A stretch of DNA of 64,000 bases from CAVOJV01 sp963696325 (GCA_963696325.1 CAVOJV010000047.1:1-64000); one strand, 5' to 3'. Counted from the stretch's first letter, positions 48,139-56,603 are shown. The notes: generated by a model not told the origin, from the letters alone. A program made the numbers and translations.

Positions 48139-48175
48139 ACCCCCTCTAAATCTTCCCCTTCGCAAGGGGGAGACT
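48139..48175. repeat. Right inverted repeat flanking the DUF559 gene
   Basis: It reads ACCCCCTCTAAATCTTCC and onwards, the complement of the left copy at 47691 with one mismatch. It lies 50 bases from the leader-distal end of the CRISPR array. Confidence 0.75.
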
Positions 48176-48224
48176 TTGCAGACCCTGTCAACCCAAAGAG
48201 CGGAGAAATCTTGTGGAGACAGTA

Positions 48225-49336
48225 TTGGGGAACCCTTCTTAATCAGGTCTACGTTTTAAACCTAGCATTGCAAGATGGTATGCCGAGACTATAAGTCTTA
48301 ATCCCTTCTTAATCAGGTCTACGTTTTAAACAGTAAGGCTATCGATCAAAGATTTAGCGGTCATAGTCTTAATCCCTTCTTAATCAGGTCTACGTTTTAA
48401 ACACATGACTAGACAGAACATGACGGTCATACAAGAGTCTTAATCCCTTCTTAATCAGGTCTACGTTTTAAACACACTGAGATGATGATTGGATGCGATT
48501 AGAGATCGGTCTTAATCCCTTCTTAATCAGGTCTACGTTTTAAACCATAGTACGACTTGAATGAGCAGCTGCAACATTGGTCTTAATCCCTTCTTAATCA
48601 GGTCTACGTTTTAAACGATGCACAAGATCTAATGGAGATCAATTGAAAGTCTTAATCCCTTCTTAATCAGGTCTACGTTTTAAACACATATGAGATATCC
48701 GATGGTTATGACGTATGCGTCTTAATCCCTTCTTAATCAGGTCTACGTTTTAAACATAGTACGAACACGACGATTCAGCAATGATAGGTCTTAATCCCTT
48801 CTTAATCAGGTCTACGTTTTAAACCATGCATTGGCAGTAAAGCTATGATGCGCTAGCAACAGTCTTAATCCCTTCTTAATCAGGTCTACGTTTTAAACGC
48901 ATGATCACATTGCTGATGGTATGCACTACTACGGTCTTAATCCCTTCTTAATCAGGTCTACGTTTTAAACGTCAGTGTTGGCCATTGAACTATAGCTGAA
49001 TTTCATGGCGTCTTAATCCCTTCTTAATCAGGTCTACGTTTTAAACACAAATGAAGCGAGATAACTAGTAAATACTCTGTCTTAATCCCTTCTTAATCAG
49101 GTCTACGTTTTAAACACTGATCACGAACTGTTGATGTACGATTGAATAAGGTCTTAATCCCTTCTTAATCAGGTCTACGTTTTAAACGTTACGTCACTGC
49201 TGTATATGCACGACTAACAGTTAGATGTCTTAATCCCTTCTTAATCAGGTCTACGTTTTAAACATATGGATGTATATAAACAGTGGAGGTGTTGAGGTCG
49301 TCTTAATCCCTTCTTAATCAGGTCTACGTTTTAAAC
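48225..49336 (-). CRISPR. CRISPR array, 16 repeats of 37 bp, 15 spacers
   Basis: Fifteen near-identical repeats (plus strand begins GTCTTAATCCCTTCTTAATC and ends CTACGTTTTAAAC) and one degenerate copy at 48225-48261, with spacers of 32-39 bases. On the minus strand the repeat begins GTTTAAAAC and ends in ATTAAGAC, like the 8-base crRNA handle of type III systems. The damaged terminal repeat lies at the low-coordinate end and an AT-rich leader at the high-coordinate end, so transcription is toward lower coordinates. Spacers are AT-rich (three I counted were 31, 39 and 44 percent GC) in a GC-rich genome. No spacer source is assignable by eye. Confidence 0.97.
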
Positions 49337-49469
49337 TCCTCGACGCCAGAAACCCTTTCCAAGCAATAGCCTGCAAAGGGGGTTGAAGAAAATTTTTGGT
49401 TTTCAAAAGTTAACCTGCAAAAACCGGATTTCGAGAGTTAAAGAACGCTCTTTCAGTATAGGCGGCGAG
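49337..49469 (-). promoter_or_regulatory. CRISPR leader
   Basis: An AT-rich, non-coding stretch directly upstream (minus-strand sense) of the first intact repeat. It contains two copies of CCTGCAAA (49370-49377 and 49414-49421), 44 bases apart, which could be integration anchors or binding sites. It would hold the promoter for the array. Confidence 0.65.
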
Positions 49470-49634
49470 CTACCGGCTGGCAACGCGCATCCAGCATGCG
49501 GTTGCCATGCCCATTTTCGCGCTGACCACCAGATGCGCCCGCGCTGGCCTGTCCATCAGCACCGGAATCAGATTGGGCAAGAGATTGTTGGAAATCAGGC
49601 AGGCATGAGTGGGGGCTGCCGCGGGGTCGGTCAT
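49470..49634 (-). pseudogene. N-terminal remnant of a Card1/Can2-like CARF gene (DUF1887)
   Basis: Reading from ATG 49634: MTDPAAAPTHACLISNNLLP, then NLIPVLMDRPARAHLVVSAKM and a stop shortly after in unrelated sequence. This matches the first strand and helix of CARF domains in Card1/Can2 nucleases, which respond to cyclic tetra-adenylate. The remaining CARF half and the nuclease domain are missing; the leader of the array begins where the gene breaks off. A third effector was therefore probably lost here. Confidence 0.6.
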
Positions 49635-49669
49635 GGGGCGGGGCTGTCCAATGCTGTCTGACACACTCA

Positions 49670-49706
49670 AGTCTCCCCCTTCGTAAGGGGGAGATTTAGA
49701 GGGGGT
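49670..49706. repeat. Third copy of the 37-base repeat
   Basis: Same orientation as the left copy at 47691 and identical apart from the loop (TTCGTAA instead of TTGCGAA). Confidence 0.7.
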
Positions 49707-49746
49707 CTGCCAATGAGCGGCGTTAGCCGGGTTTTAACCCCCTCCT

Positions 49747-49890
49747 GGCCTCCCCCTTCGTAAGGGGGAGGGAATGCACGGCTGGCCTCCGCCTTCGTAA
49801 GGGGGAGGGAATGCACGGTTGGCCTCCGCCTTCGTAAGGGGGAGGGAATGCACGGCTGGCCTCCCCCTTCGTAAGGGGGAGGAAATGACA
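49747..49890. repeat. Tandem array of a 37-bp palindromic unit, about 3.9 copies
   Basis: Units starting at 49747, 49784, 49821 and 49858 share CCTCCCCCTTCGTAAGGGGG followed by AGGGAATGCACGGCTGG. Two copies have CTCCGCC instead of CTCCCCC. Period and arm sequence link them to the flanking repeats of the DUF559 gene. There are no spacers, so this is not a CRISPR array. Confidence 0.85.
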
Positions 49891-49967
49891 CGGCGGCTGG
49901 CGAATGAGAGCGTTCACGCTGAGCGCGCACCTGACCGTGAAGAAACGTAGCGTTGAACTACCCTGAG

Positions 49968-50276
49968 TCATGAGATATCCACCGCTTCCACGGGAACAAC
50001 AATATATTCCTCCAGGCAGGCCCCGAACGCGCGCAGGTCGTTGGCGCTGAACTCGCTGCCGCGCCGCCCCGGCGGTGTTGCCAGGGACAGATGATAGTAG
50101 CGCCCGCCCAGCGCGCAAACCTGGGCGGCCAAGTGTACCGGCAGCGTGCCGATCACCACATCGCCGGGACGAAGGATCCGGCTGTCGAGATGAGCGAACA
50201 CGAAGTCCAACTTGATGTTTTCCTGTCGCGCCCACTCGCGCGCGCCGGGGTGGCGGGTGATGAAAAAAATGCTCAT
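49968..50276 (-). CDS. csx16: CRISPR-associated protein Csx16 (putative ring nuclease)
   Basis: A 102-residue protein of the VVA1548/Csx16 family: MSIFFITRHPGAREWARQ, HLDSRILRPGDVVIGTLPVH, then GRYYHLSLATPPGRRGSEFSAND and LEEYIVVPV. Csx16 occurs next to type III systems and belongs to a group of ring nucleases that degrade cyclic oligoadenylate and so end the signal. ATG 50276 is chosen because it matches the family start; the frame is open to 50348. It lies near two CARF-type effector genes. Confidence 0.88.
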   Translation of the reverse strand: MSIFFITRHPGAREWARQENIKLDFVFAHLDSRILRPGDVVIGTLPVHLAAQVCALGGRYYHLSLATPPGRRGSEFSANDLRAFGACLEEYIVVPVEAVDIS

Positions 50277-50599
50277 GATGGTTCTTCCCAACGCTGTACT
50301 CTGATAAATGCCCGGCGGGTGTCCCTGCCGACCGGCGGCGTGCTCCACCAGTCAGCCACTATCCTGCCTGAGTCCTTGTGGCAAATCAGCAATGACAAGC
50401 TTGCGGAGCAACCGAGTAAAATGCCACTTGCCACCCCTTGCCGAGGAGATGTTCCATGGCAGCCGTTGATCCAGTGTCGCGCCATCGTCTTAAGAGGGTG
50501 TGCCGGAAGTCTGGTTGGTGGATCTGGCGCAGCGTTCCTTGAAATAGACATATATCCAATCTATATTGGACATCTTATAAAGACACTTTAGGGCACCTT
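50277..50599. other. Divergent region between csx16 and phd
   Basis: No gene is convincing. It contains a palindrome TCCAAT-CTAT-ATTGGA (50555-50570) just before the phd start, listed separately. The csx16 promoter would also be here. Confidence 0.4.
50555..50570. promoter_or_regulatory. Possible operator of the Phd/VapC pair
   Basis: A perfect 6-base inverted repeat, TCCAAT, four bases, ATTGGA, ending 29 bases before the antitoxin ATG. Phd-type antitoxins repress their own operon by binding such palindromes. Confidence 0.45.
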
Positions 50600-50890
50600 A
50601 TGCGCTGGCAGATCGCGGAAGCCAAGCAAAAATTTTCAGACCTAGTACGCCAAGCCGCCGCCGAACCGCAGCTTATCTTTAACCGCGAGCGGTTGGTGGC
50701 AGCGATCGTCGATCCACAGACATTTCAAGCCTTTCAGGCATGGAACGACCAGGAGCGGCGGCGTTCCCTGGCCGATGCGTTCGAGGAGTTGCGCCGGATC
50801 GCCGGCGCAGAGGGCTATTCCTGGGGAGCGCCAACGCGTGTTGATCGCCAGAACGCTTTCGTGGACGCGCTGGATGACGTTTCTCGTTGA
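50600..50890 (+). CDS. Phd-type antitoxin
   Basis: A 96-residue protein starting MRWQIAEAKQKFSDLVRQAA, the Phd/YefM DNA-binding N-terminus, followed by VAAIVDPQTFQAF and a helical C-terminus that would wrap the toxin. It overlaps the toxin gene by 17 bases. It is encoded opposite to the cas genes. Confidence 0.82.
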   Translation: MRWQIAEAKQKFSDLVRQAAAEPQLIFNRERLVAAIVDPQTFQAFQAWNDQERRRSLADAFEELRRIAGAEGYSWGAPTRVDRQNAFVDALDDVSR

Positions 50891-51269
50891 TACCAACGTG
50901 ATCAGCGAGCTGGCGCGTCAGGCGCCCAATGCCGGCGTTTTGGCCTGGGCCAGAACGGTTTCGGTCATCTCGCTGAGCGTGATCACGGTCGAGGAAATTT
51001 TCTTTGGGCTGGCCTGGAAGCCGAACCAGCGGATTCATGCCTGGTTCGAGCAATTCCTGCTGGCGCACTGCCAGGTCTACCCCATCTCCCGTGAGATCGC
51101 GCAGTGCGCGGGCCAACTGCGGGGGAAACTGGCGTCCCATGGCCAGACCCGCACCCAGGCCGACATGCTGATCGCCGCCACCGCCCAGATTCATCAGCAG
51201 ACCCTGGTGACGCGCAACAGCCGCGACTTTCAGGATTGCGGGATTGCTCTGTTTGATCCGTTTGCATAA
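50874..51269 (+). CDS. vapC: PIN-domain toxin, VapC-like
   Basis: A 131-residue PIN RNase: MTFLVDTNVISELAR (Asp6), ITVEEIFFGLAW (Glu) and QADMLIAATAQIHQQTLVTRNSRDF (Asp). The catalytic acids are intact. Translationally coupled to the Phd-type antitoxin by the 17-base overlap. Likely cleaves an RNA target such as a tRNA; target unknown. Confidence 0.88.
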   Translation: MTFLVDTNVISELARQAPNAGVLAWARTVSVISLSVITVEEIFFGLAWKPNQRIHAWFEQFLLAHCQVYPISREIAQCAGQLRGKLASHGQTRTQADMLIAATAQIHQQTLVTRNSRDFQDCGIALFDPFA

Positions 51270-51274
51270 CTCAT

Positions 51275-52474
51275 TCATAACAGAGACTTTATCAGACGCT
51301 GCAACTCGTCGCGTAACCGCTGCTCGTCGGTCACGATGGCCTGAATGCGGTTATCCGCCGGCTCGTTACCGTGCGCTAGGTTGTTGCGCAGGTTCTTGAG
51401 CAGCCAGTAATCCTGCGTAAAAGGTCGCCGTTGGTTATCCCGCAAGTCCTTTTCGTATTCATCGCTTGCCTTGTTACGTTGCCGATAATCGCCTACATCC
51501 TCGGTCTGCTTCATCAGGCTGGTTATGAAAGCTTCGTAGGCGAAGATTGCCGTTCGGATATAGTCGCGTTTCTCCAGATAGGTTTCCGCCATTATTCTTT
51601 GCTGCGCGTACAGATCATGATTGCGGGACCACTGGGTACGATGAGTCAACGAATCGGCGAACAGACTGCCGATTCCCGGCAAGCTCTGTTGCAGCACCAC
51701 GCCGAAATTGGCGAGTTCCCGCCGTGCGTCCCGGGTGTTGGTGGTGCGTTCGAGGAATGCTGCCCGCCGCAGATGGTTGGCCTTCGCTCCCGGCAAGCCG
51801 TCCTGTTCCAACAAGTTGGCGAAGACACTGTAATCGCCGTCCTTGTCGAAGGTGTGCAACGCCCCCACCCAGTCCGCGATGCGCAGGAGACCGCTTAGAT
51901 TCATCACCGGGGTCAGACCATCTTGGGTCATATCCAGAGCGCCGTAATAAATGCCTTGGATATCGACCTTCACGGCACTGCGCAGATAAAGCGCGCTAAG
52001 CTGGGCCAGCATGGGTAAATGGCGCAGGCCGTGAGTTACATCCAGCGAAGCCTTTTGTCCGGGCGCGAAATGGCTGGCCATGATGGTCAGAATATCGAGT
52101 TGCTCCGTCAGGTCGCGACCATAAGGAATGAGCCCCAGCTTAACGGGAAGCTTAAGGCGCTCGCTTACCATGGGGACCAGGTGATCCAGTTCTTGCTGCG
52201 TGGTCCGGTCGGCATCTGCGGATTCCGTTAGCGCCAATAACGCCTCGTCATGCTCTTGGCCAAGGCCCAGGGAGAACAGAAGCACATCCCACATGCTGCC
52301 AGTGGTACCCAGTATCAACAGCCGATCCGGTTTTATTTGCCGCGCCAGGCCGAGGCCGAAAAACTCGGTGGTGTGTCGTTGGCCAGGACCAAAGTTGTAG
52401 GTGGCTTTGCGGTAGCGCTTGCCTTTGTCCGGGGGGTTGCCGCGACCAAGGAAGGAGATGAGGGTGTGGGTCAT
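51275..52474 (-). CDS. Csx1/Csx2-family CARF-HEPN RNase (TM1812/TIGR02221-like)
   Basis: A 399-residue protein. The N-terminal half is a CARF fold (MTHTLISFLGRGNPPDKGKR, KPDRLLILGTTGSMWDVLL, SLDVTHGLRHLP), and the C-terminal HEPN domain has the RNase motif RNNLAH (Arg363-His368). In type III immunity cyclic oligoadenylate made by Cas10 binds the CARF domain and turns on non-specific RNA cutting. Its ATG overlaps the cmr6 stop by 4 bases, so it is translated as part of the cmr operon. It ends 5 bases from the convergent vapC. Confidence 0.87.
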   Translation of the reverse strand: MTHTLISFLGRGNPPDKGKRYRKATYNFGPGQRHTTEFFGLGLARQIKPDRLLILGTTGSMWDVLLFSLGLGQEHDEALLALTESADADRTTQQELDHLVPMVSERLKLPVKLGLIPYGRDLTEQLDILTIMASHFAPGQKASLDVTHGLRHLPMLAQLSALYLRSAVKVDIQGIYYGALDMTQDGLTPVMNLSGLLRIADWVGALHTFDKDGDYSVFANLLEQDGLPGAKANHLRRAAFLERTTNTRDARRELANFGVVLQQSLPGIGSLFADSLTHRTQWSRNHDLYAQQRIMAETYLEKRDYIRTAIFAYEAFITSLMKQTEDVGDYRQRNKASDEYEKDLRDNQRRPFTQDYWLLKNLRNNLAHGNEPADNRIQAIVTDEQRLRDELQRLIKSLL

Positions 52475-53586
52475 GGCTTAGCTGCTCGTAATGCCTGAAT
52501 TTTGGCCTTGCGTTCCTGTTTCTTTTTACCCCAGCCCAGGTAGTCGTAGATGTCATTGCCAAGATCAGCCAGTTCAATCTTGAATTCAACAGGCCAGTTC
52601 TGACCTTCCTTGAGTAGTTCGTTTAGGCGATTAGCCAAACGGCCACCAGGTTCCTTGAGGTTGGAAGCTTTATCCTCCTCGAACCAACCCCGCAGCTCCG
52701 TGAGCGTCCGCTGTTCAGCAGGGAGGGCCGCCTGTTCTACTTCCTTGCCAGCTTGGCGATGGGCTTCCTCGGCCTGGTGATCCCTTTCCATTTGCCCATA
52801 TCCCACCGCTGTTTTCGCCCCGAAGCCCAGCCAGTCAAAAGCATGCTCAAAAGCGGCTTGCAGCAGGTCTTGCCAATGCCCTTGCAGGCTTTCAGGTAGC
52901 GCCGCTGTGTTGCGGTGGACATGGAACGTGAATTGGCTCTTGGGTGGGATGGTGAGGAAATAGATTGGGATAGGCTGGCCGCTGTCGTGGGGCGTAGTTT
53001 TGCCCTGGTAGTAGTCGCCGTAGTGCGGATTCATGATGTCCACCGCCAGCCGGTCGCATTTCGGGAATACATCCCAGAAGGTGAGGGCGCCGCGAGTGTG
53101 CTCGCTGTCGCCCGATTCGGTTTCCTTGCCGAATAAGGTGTCGATAGTGAGCGGGTCCCAACCTTGTTTATCGCCCCAATCACCCCTTTCCAGTTCTTCC
53201 GCTGCCCGGCGTAATACGCCCTTTACACTGGAACCGGGCAAATAGGGCAAACCGTAGGGATTCAGGAAAGCCATGCCGTTTTCCAGCGGATGTTCGATGC
53301 CGGTTCCGGTTACGAACGGGGCGATAGATTGCGCCTCGATGGTCCAGACTGCTTCGCCGAGGGCGCCGGCGATATGCGCCTGACGGGCGCGCAGAGCGTC
53401 GCGCAGTTGTTTGCTCTGGAGCGTTAGTTGACCGAAGTCTCGTTTCAAATGCGCCGGGTCGATATTCTTGACCCGCTGCCAGTCCTTATCCGGTTCCCAG
53501 AAAGCGCCATAGAGCGTGAAACGATGGCCGGGTGGGGTTTCGTTAAAATCCTGTCCCAAATACTGGGGAACAGCGGCTTTAGCCAT
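52471..53586 (-). CDS. cmr6: Type III-B RAMP protein Cmr6
   Basis: A 371-residue Cas7-group protein that caps the small-subunit end of the Cmr backbone and helps hold the crRNA. Typical Cmr6 patterns: GTGIEHPLENGMAFLNPYGLPYLPGSSVKGVLRRA, RGALTFWDVFPK, and the C-terminal LGFGAKTAVGYGQM. It follows the uma2 gene by 17 bases; ATG 53586 is used, though an upstream TTG could extend it. Downstream it overlaps the CARF-HEPN gene. Confidence 0.9.
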   Translation of the reverse strand: MAKAAVPQYLGQDFNETPPGHRFTLYGAFWEPDKDWQRVKNIDPAHLKRDFGQLTLQSKQLRDALRARQAHIAGALGEAVWTIEAQSIAPFVTGTGIEHPLENGMAFLNPYGLPYLPGSSVKGVLRRAAEELERGDWGDKQGWDPLTIDTLFGKETESGDSEHTRGALTFWDVFPKCDRLAVDIMNPHYGDYYQGKTTPHDSGQPIPIYFLTIPPKSQFTFHVHRNTAALPESLQGHWQDLLQAAFEHAFDWLGFGAKTAVGYGQMERDHQAEEAHRQAGKEVEQAALPAEQRTLTELRGWFEEDKASNLKEPGGRLANRLNELLKEGQNWPVEFKIELADLGNDIYDYLGWGKKKQERKAKIQALRAAKP

Positions 53587-53603
53587 AGCTGATTTCTCTC
53601 GCT

Positions 53604-54095
53604 TCAAACAAACGGTAATTCCACCCGTACCGGGAACCCCGGCGCCTGAGCGCTGGCTTCAAGCCGGGCGTGATTGTTGTAGAACCGCATGGCGCCATGT
53701 TCTTCGCAAAGCCAGACCTCCCGCGCGCCGCGCGCAAAGTACAGTTCCTTCTTCTCTTCCATTTCCGCCAGCGTGTTGGACGGCGAAAGAATTTCCACCA
53801 CGATTTCCGGCGCTTCCGGGTAAGGGTTGACGACGCCATGCACACGTAGAAAATCGTTGCTTGCCCACGCCACGTCCGCCACTTTCACTCCATCGGCGGT
53901 TTCAATGCTGCATTCGGCGATAGGACGCCCATTGGGTACAAGCTTGAGCAACCATTCGGCGATGAGGATTTGAAAAAGACCATGCTTGTTGGACGCCGGG
54001 CTCATCACGATTTTCCCCCAACGGTTGGTTTCCACTTTGAAAGGCGCATCCCGAAACAGCGGGTTGTCACAAATAGCCTGCCATTCTGTGTTCAT
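53604..54095 (-). CDS. Uma2-family restriction-like nuclease inserted in the cmr operon
   Basis: A 163-residue DUF820/Uma2 protein with the restriction-endonuclease fold: KIVMSPASNKHGLFQI, VADVAWAS (Asp), PEIVVEILSPSNTLAEMEEKKELYFARGAREVWL (Glu and Lys). It lies between cmr5 and cmr6 with a 6-base gap from cmr5, same strand. Uma2 proteins are abundant in cyanobacteria and some proteobacteria and of unknown role. They are not a standard component of type III-B loci, so this may be an accessory gene or a passenger. Confidence 0.85.
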   Translation of the reverse strand: MNTEWQAICDNPLFRDAPFKVETNRWGKIVMSPASNKHGLFQILIAEWLLKLVPNGRPIAECSIETADGVKVADVAWASNDFLRVHGVVNPYPEAPEIVVEILSPSNTLAEMEEKKELYFARGAREVWLCEEHGAMRFYNNHARLEASAQAPGFPVRVELPFV

Positions 54096-54101
54096 GTGTG
54101 G

Positions 54102-54449
54102 TTACTCCCCAGAAATTGCAGCGGCAAACTGGCGGATCCAGCGCAGCAGAGCCAGGGTTTCCTCGGTGGCTTGGCGGAAAGCTGCCGCATCTGCGTTATG
54201 GAGTGAGGTCATTACATCCCCATAACCGGCCTGCTGGACAATGCCACGTTGACTTAGCCACTCGCACAGATGCCGGTTCAAAGCCAAATGATGAGCCTTG
54301 TTTTTATACTGGTAAAACGCCAACGCCTGCATCAAACCGTTGTTCATGATCAGCGCGGGTGCCGCCTTGGCAAGGTTGGTGTAGTCCTTGGAGCAGCCCT
54401 GTACTTTTGTCCACGCAAAAGCCGCTCGTTGCTGTTCAAGCGTTGGCAT
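54102..54449 (-). CDS. cmr5: Type III-B small subunit Cmr5
   Basis: A 115-residue, mostly helical protein: LEQQRAAFAWTKVQGC, YTNLAKAAPALIMNNGLMQALAFYQYK, EWLSQRGI. Cmr5 lines the target-binding groove of the complex. Its start overlaps cmr4 by 14 bases, indicating coupled translation. Confidence 0.88.
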   Translation of the reverse strand: MPTLEQQRAAFAWTKVQGCSKDYTNLAKAAPALIMNNGLMQALAFYQYKNKAHHLALNRHLCEWLSQRGIVQQAGYGDVMTSLHNADAAAFRQATEETLALLRWIRQFAAAISGE

Positions 54450-55394
54450 CGTTCACCCCCACCGCTTTGACGACAACTTGCCCACGCCCGGTCGTCGCAT
54501 CGCCACCGATTTGCAGCAACTTGCCGTCCAGCCCACCGAAACCATTACCGTCGCCCTCGATTATGGTTTTCAATACTTCTTCCGCGTCCAACTGCTTTTC
54601 TTGGCCGCGAATCTTGTCGGTGGAGCGTTCCACCGACGCCATCACCGGCGCGAGCAGTAGACTTTCTGGTGGCAGGTTCTCGGTATAGAACAGGCCGCCG
54701 TCATGCGCCGTCCCGGTTTCGTTATTGATCCGCACATGTGGTTCGACCACGTTGGCGTTGCGGACGAAGTAGCCGAAATCTTCGTCGGGCAACAGTATCA
54801 GATCGGTTTTGAGCTTATCGCGGAAGAAGATGTAAGCGTCGTTGGCGGGCAACGCTTTATCAGCGAGAAACTTGGCAATCTCCGTCAGTTCCTGTGAATC
54901 AATGGCGATGGACTCGAACGCGTCCAGATGCAGCCTTTCGTTATTGCTCACCGGGCCTTCGCCCTCGACCACGCGACAGAAACCCGCTTTAACCTCCGGG
55001 ATAGGCCAGTCGCAGCCAACACCGAGATGTTTGCAACAGGCGTTTGGCGCGCGCCAGCGCCGTAGGCGAAGTGGCATAGACATAAGCCCGCTTGGTGCTG
55101 CGTATCGGAAACGCCACCAATTGCGCGTCGCCAAAGCTGATGGCGCCAGCATAAAGATCGTTACCGCCGCTTTCCGGTCCAAACAGCCGGTTAAGCAAAT
55201 TGTCGTTATTATTCCAGGTGGTCCTGATCAAAATGATGCCGCACCGCGCCCTTGAGGCCGGAACCGGCGATCATCGGATACTCGGTATGCCGTTCGCGCT
55301 GAATCGGATTGTCGATCAGGCCGATGGCCGTACCCGCGCCCATGTGGACCGGACTGACGCAGTAGATGAAAAGTGCTTGTTGTGCCTGGAACAT
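54436..55394 (-). CDS. cmr4: Type III-B backbone RNase Cmr4 (two frameshifts)
   Basis: Three overlapping frames continue one protein of about 320 residues. Frame one carries QALFIYCVSPVHMGAGTAIG and LIDNPIQRERHTEYPMIAGSGLKGAVRHHF; the Asp in LIDNP corresponds to the catalytic Asp for target-RNA cleavage. Frame two adds WNNNDNLLNRLFGPESGG...TSPTALARAKRLL. Frame three adds HLGVGCDWPIPEVKAGFCRV and the C-terminus with IGGDATTGRGQVVV. The shifts are near 55215 and 55035; the second is next to a run of A. Several Cmr4 copies form the filament. Either read error or a real defect that would block the complex. Confidence 0.85.
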
Positions 55395-55415
55395 GATCTT
55401 TTTCCCTGAATGAAA

Positions 55416-56603
55416 TTACTGTTTTGGCCATGCCGCGATGAGCAGATTGTTAAAACCTTCGGCGCGGCGACTGCGCTCAGGGTAGTCGCTCATCACCCAA
55501 AAGCCTTCGGCGGCAAGCTTGCCAAGCGCCTCGGTCTTGCCCTGGAAATCGTCAAACCAGTACACCGAACCCACCGGTGCGATGCGCTGCGCCGGTTTCG
55601 GTTGCCACTTCGCCAAATCCCAACCGCTGACCGTATCGGCGCGATTGACCGCCGCCGCGACCAGCCGCGCCGTACAACCGTTCGGGCCATGCCAATGGTT
55701 GTCCGCATCGAGACCCGGCAACCGCCAGCCGTCGGCGAACAGGCCGGGCGTCGCCAGCACCAGCCGAAACCGACAGTCTTGTTCGATGCACCGCCAGTCG
55801 GGAACCGGCAGCAGGTCTTTCTTTGGCACTGTTTGCAACGTCGCGCCGCGCCCGTCGCCGCCGAAACGTAGCAGGCCAGTTTCCGGCAACAGGCCGTCCG
55901 CACCGTCTACACCGACCAGAAATCCCACATCGCGCCCCTGATTGCGGCCATCGCGGCGGTTCAGGGCGACGGTCTGCGTGGTGTACAGCATTCCCTTGGC
56001 CACGGTGCGTTGTGCCCCATTCAGGGCGATGCCCAGACGATGATCGAATTGCCAGAGTTCGCCGCCGCGCAACAGATGATCCTTGGCGAGCTTTTCCCCA
56101 TTGAGCCAGGCGCGCAACCCGGCGGCGTTTAACCAGAGATTACTTTGCGGCTTGCCCGGACCGGCGGCGCGCAGCAACGGCGGTTGCAAGAGCGCGTAGC
56201 TGCTGGACAGCGCGGAATGCAGCGCGGTGGGCTGGAGATACGTCGCATCATCCAGCGTCTTCGCCGTCACCACCACATCCGCCGGCAGTGGAAAACAGGG
56301 CTGTGCTTGACCATTTTCCCGACAGGCCATTGTGAACAGGCTCACCCGAAAGTCGCCCGGTTGGGCGGGCGTGCCCAGGCAGGCGTGCAAGGCATCGGGC
56401 AGTCCCGGCAAGCGGTCGCGAGCTTGGGCGAAAGCCGCCAGATCAACGCCGTGATCCGCCAGCATCCGGGACCGCAACGCGCCGGCGGCCAGCGACGGCC
56501 ACGGCGGCATCAGCGCCTCGCCGTAACTGCCGGCGTCGCCAAACAGCTTGTTGCCGCGCAGATAGAGCACGTCCAGGGGTTCGATAAAACGATACTCAGT
56601 CAT
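55416..56603 (-). CDS. cmr3: Type III-B RAMP protein Cmr3 (Cas5 group)
   Basis: A 395-residue protein: YRFIEPLDVLYLRGNKLFGD and GEALMPPWPSLAAGALRSRML are the characteristic N-terminal Cas5-type segment that holds the crRNA 5' handle. It overlaps the cmr2 stop by 8 bases and ends 21 bases before cmr4. No frame break is seen. Confidence 0.9.
   Translation of the reverse strand: MTEYRFIEPLDVLYLRGNKLFGDAGSYGEALMPPWPSLAAGALRSRMLADHGVDLAAFAQARDRLPGLPDALHACLGTPAQPGDFRVSLFTMACRENGQAQPCFPLPADVVVTAKTLDDATYLQPTALHSALSSSYALLQPPLLRAAGPGKPQSNLWLNAAGLRAWLNGEKLAKDHLLRGGELWQFDHRLGIALNGAQRTVAKGMLYTTQTVALNRRDGRNQGRDVGFLVGVDGADGLLPETGLLRFGGDGRGATLQTVPKKDLLPVPDWRCIEQDCRFRLVLATPGLFADGWRLPGLDADNHWHGPNGCTARLVAAAVNRADTVSGWDLAKWQPKPAQRIAPVGSVYWFDDFQGKTEALGKLAAEGFWVMSDYPERSRRAEGFNNLLIAAWPKQ

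Noticed and set aside
49747..49890. A second small CRISPR array
   Set aside because: The 37-bp units are directly adjacent with no spacers and are palindromic.
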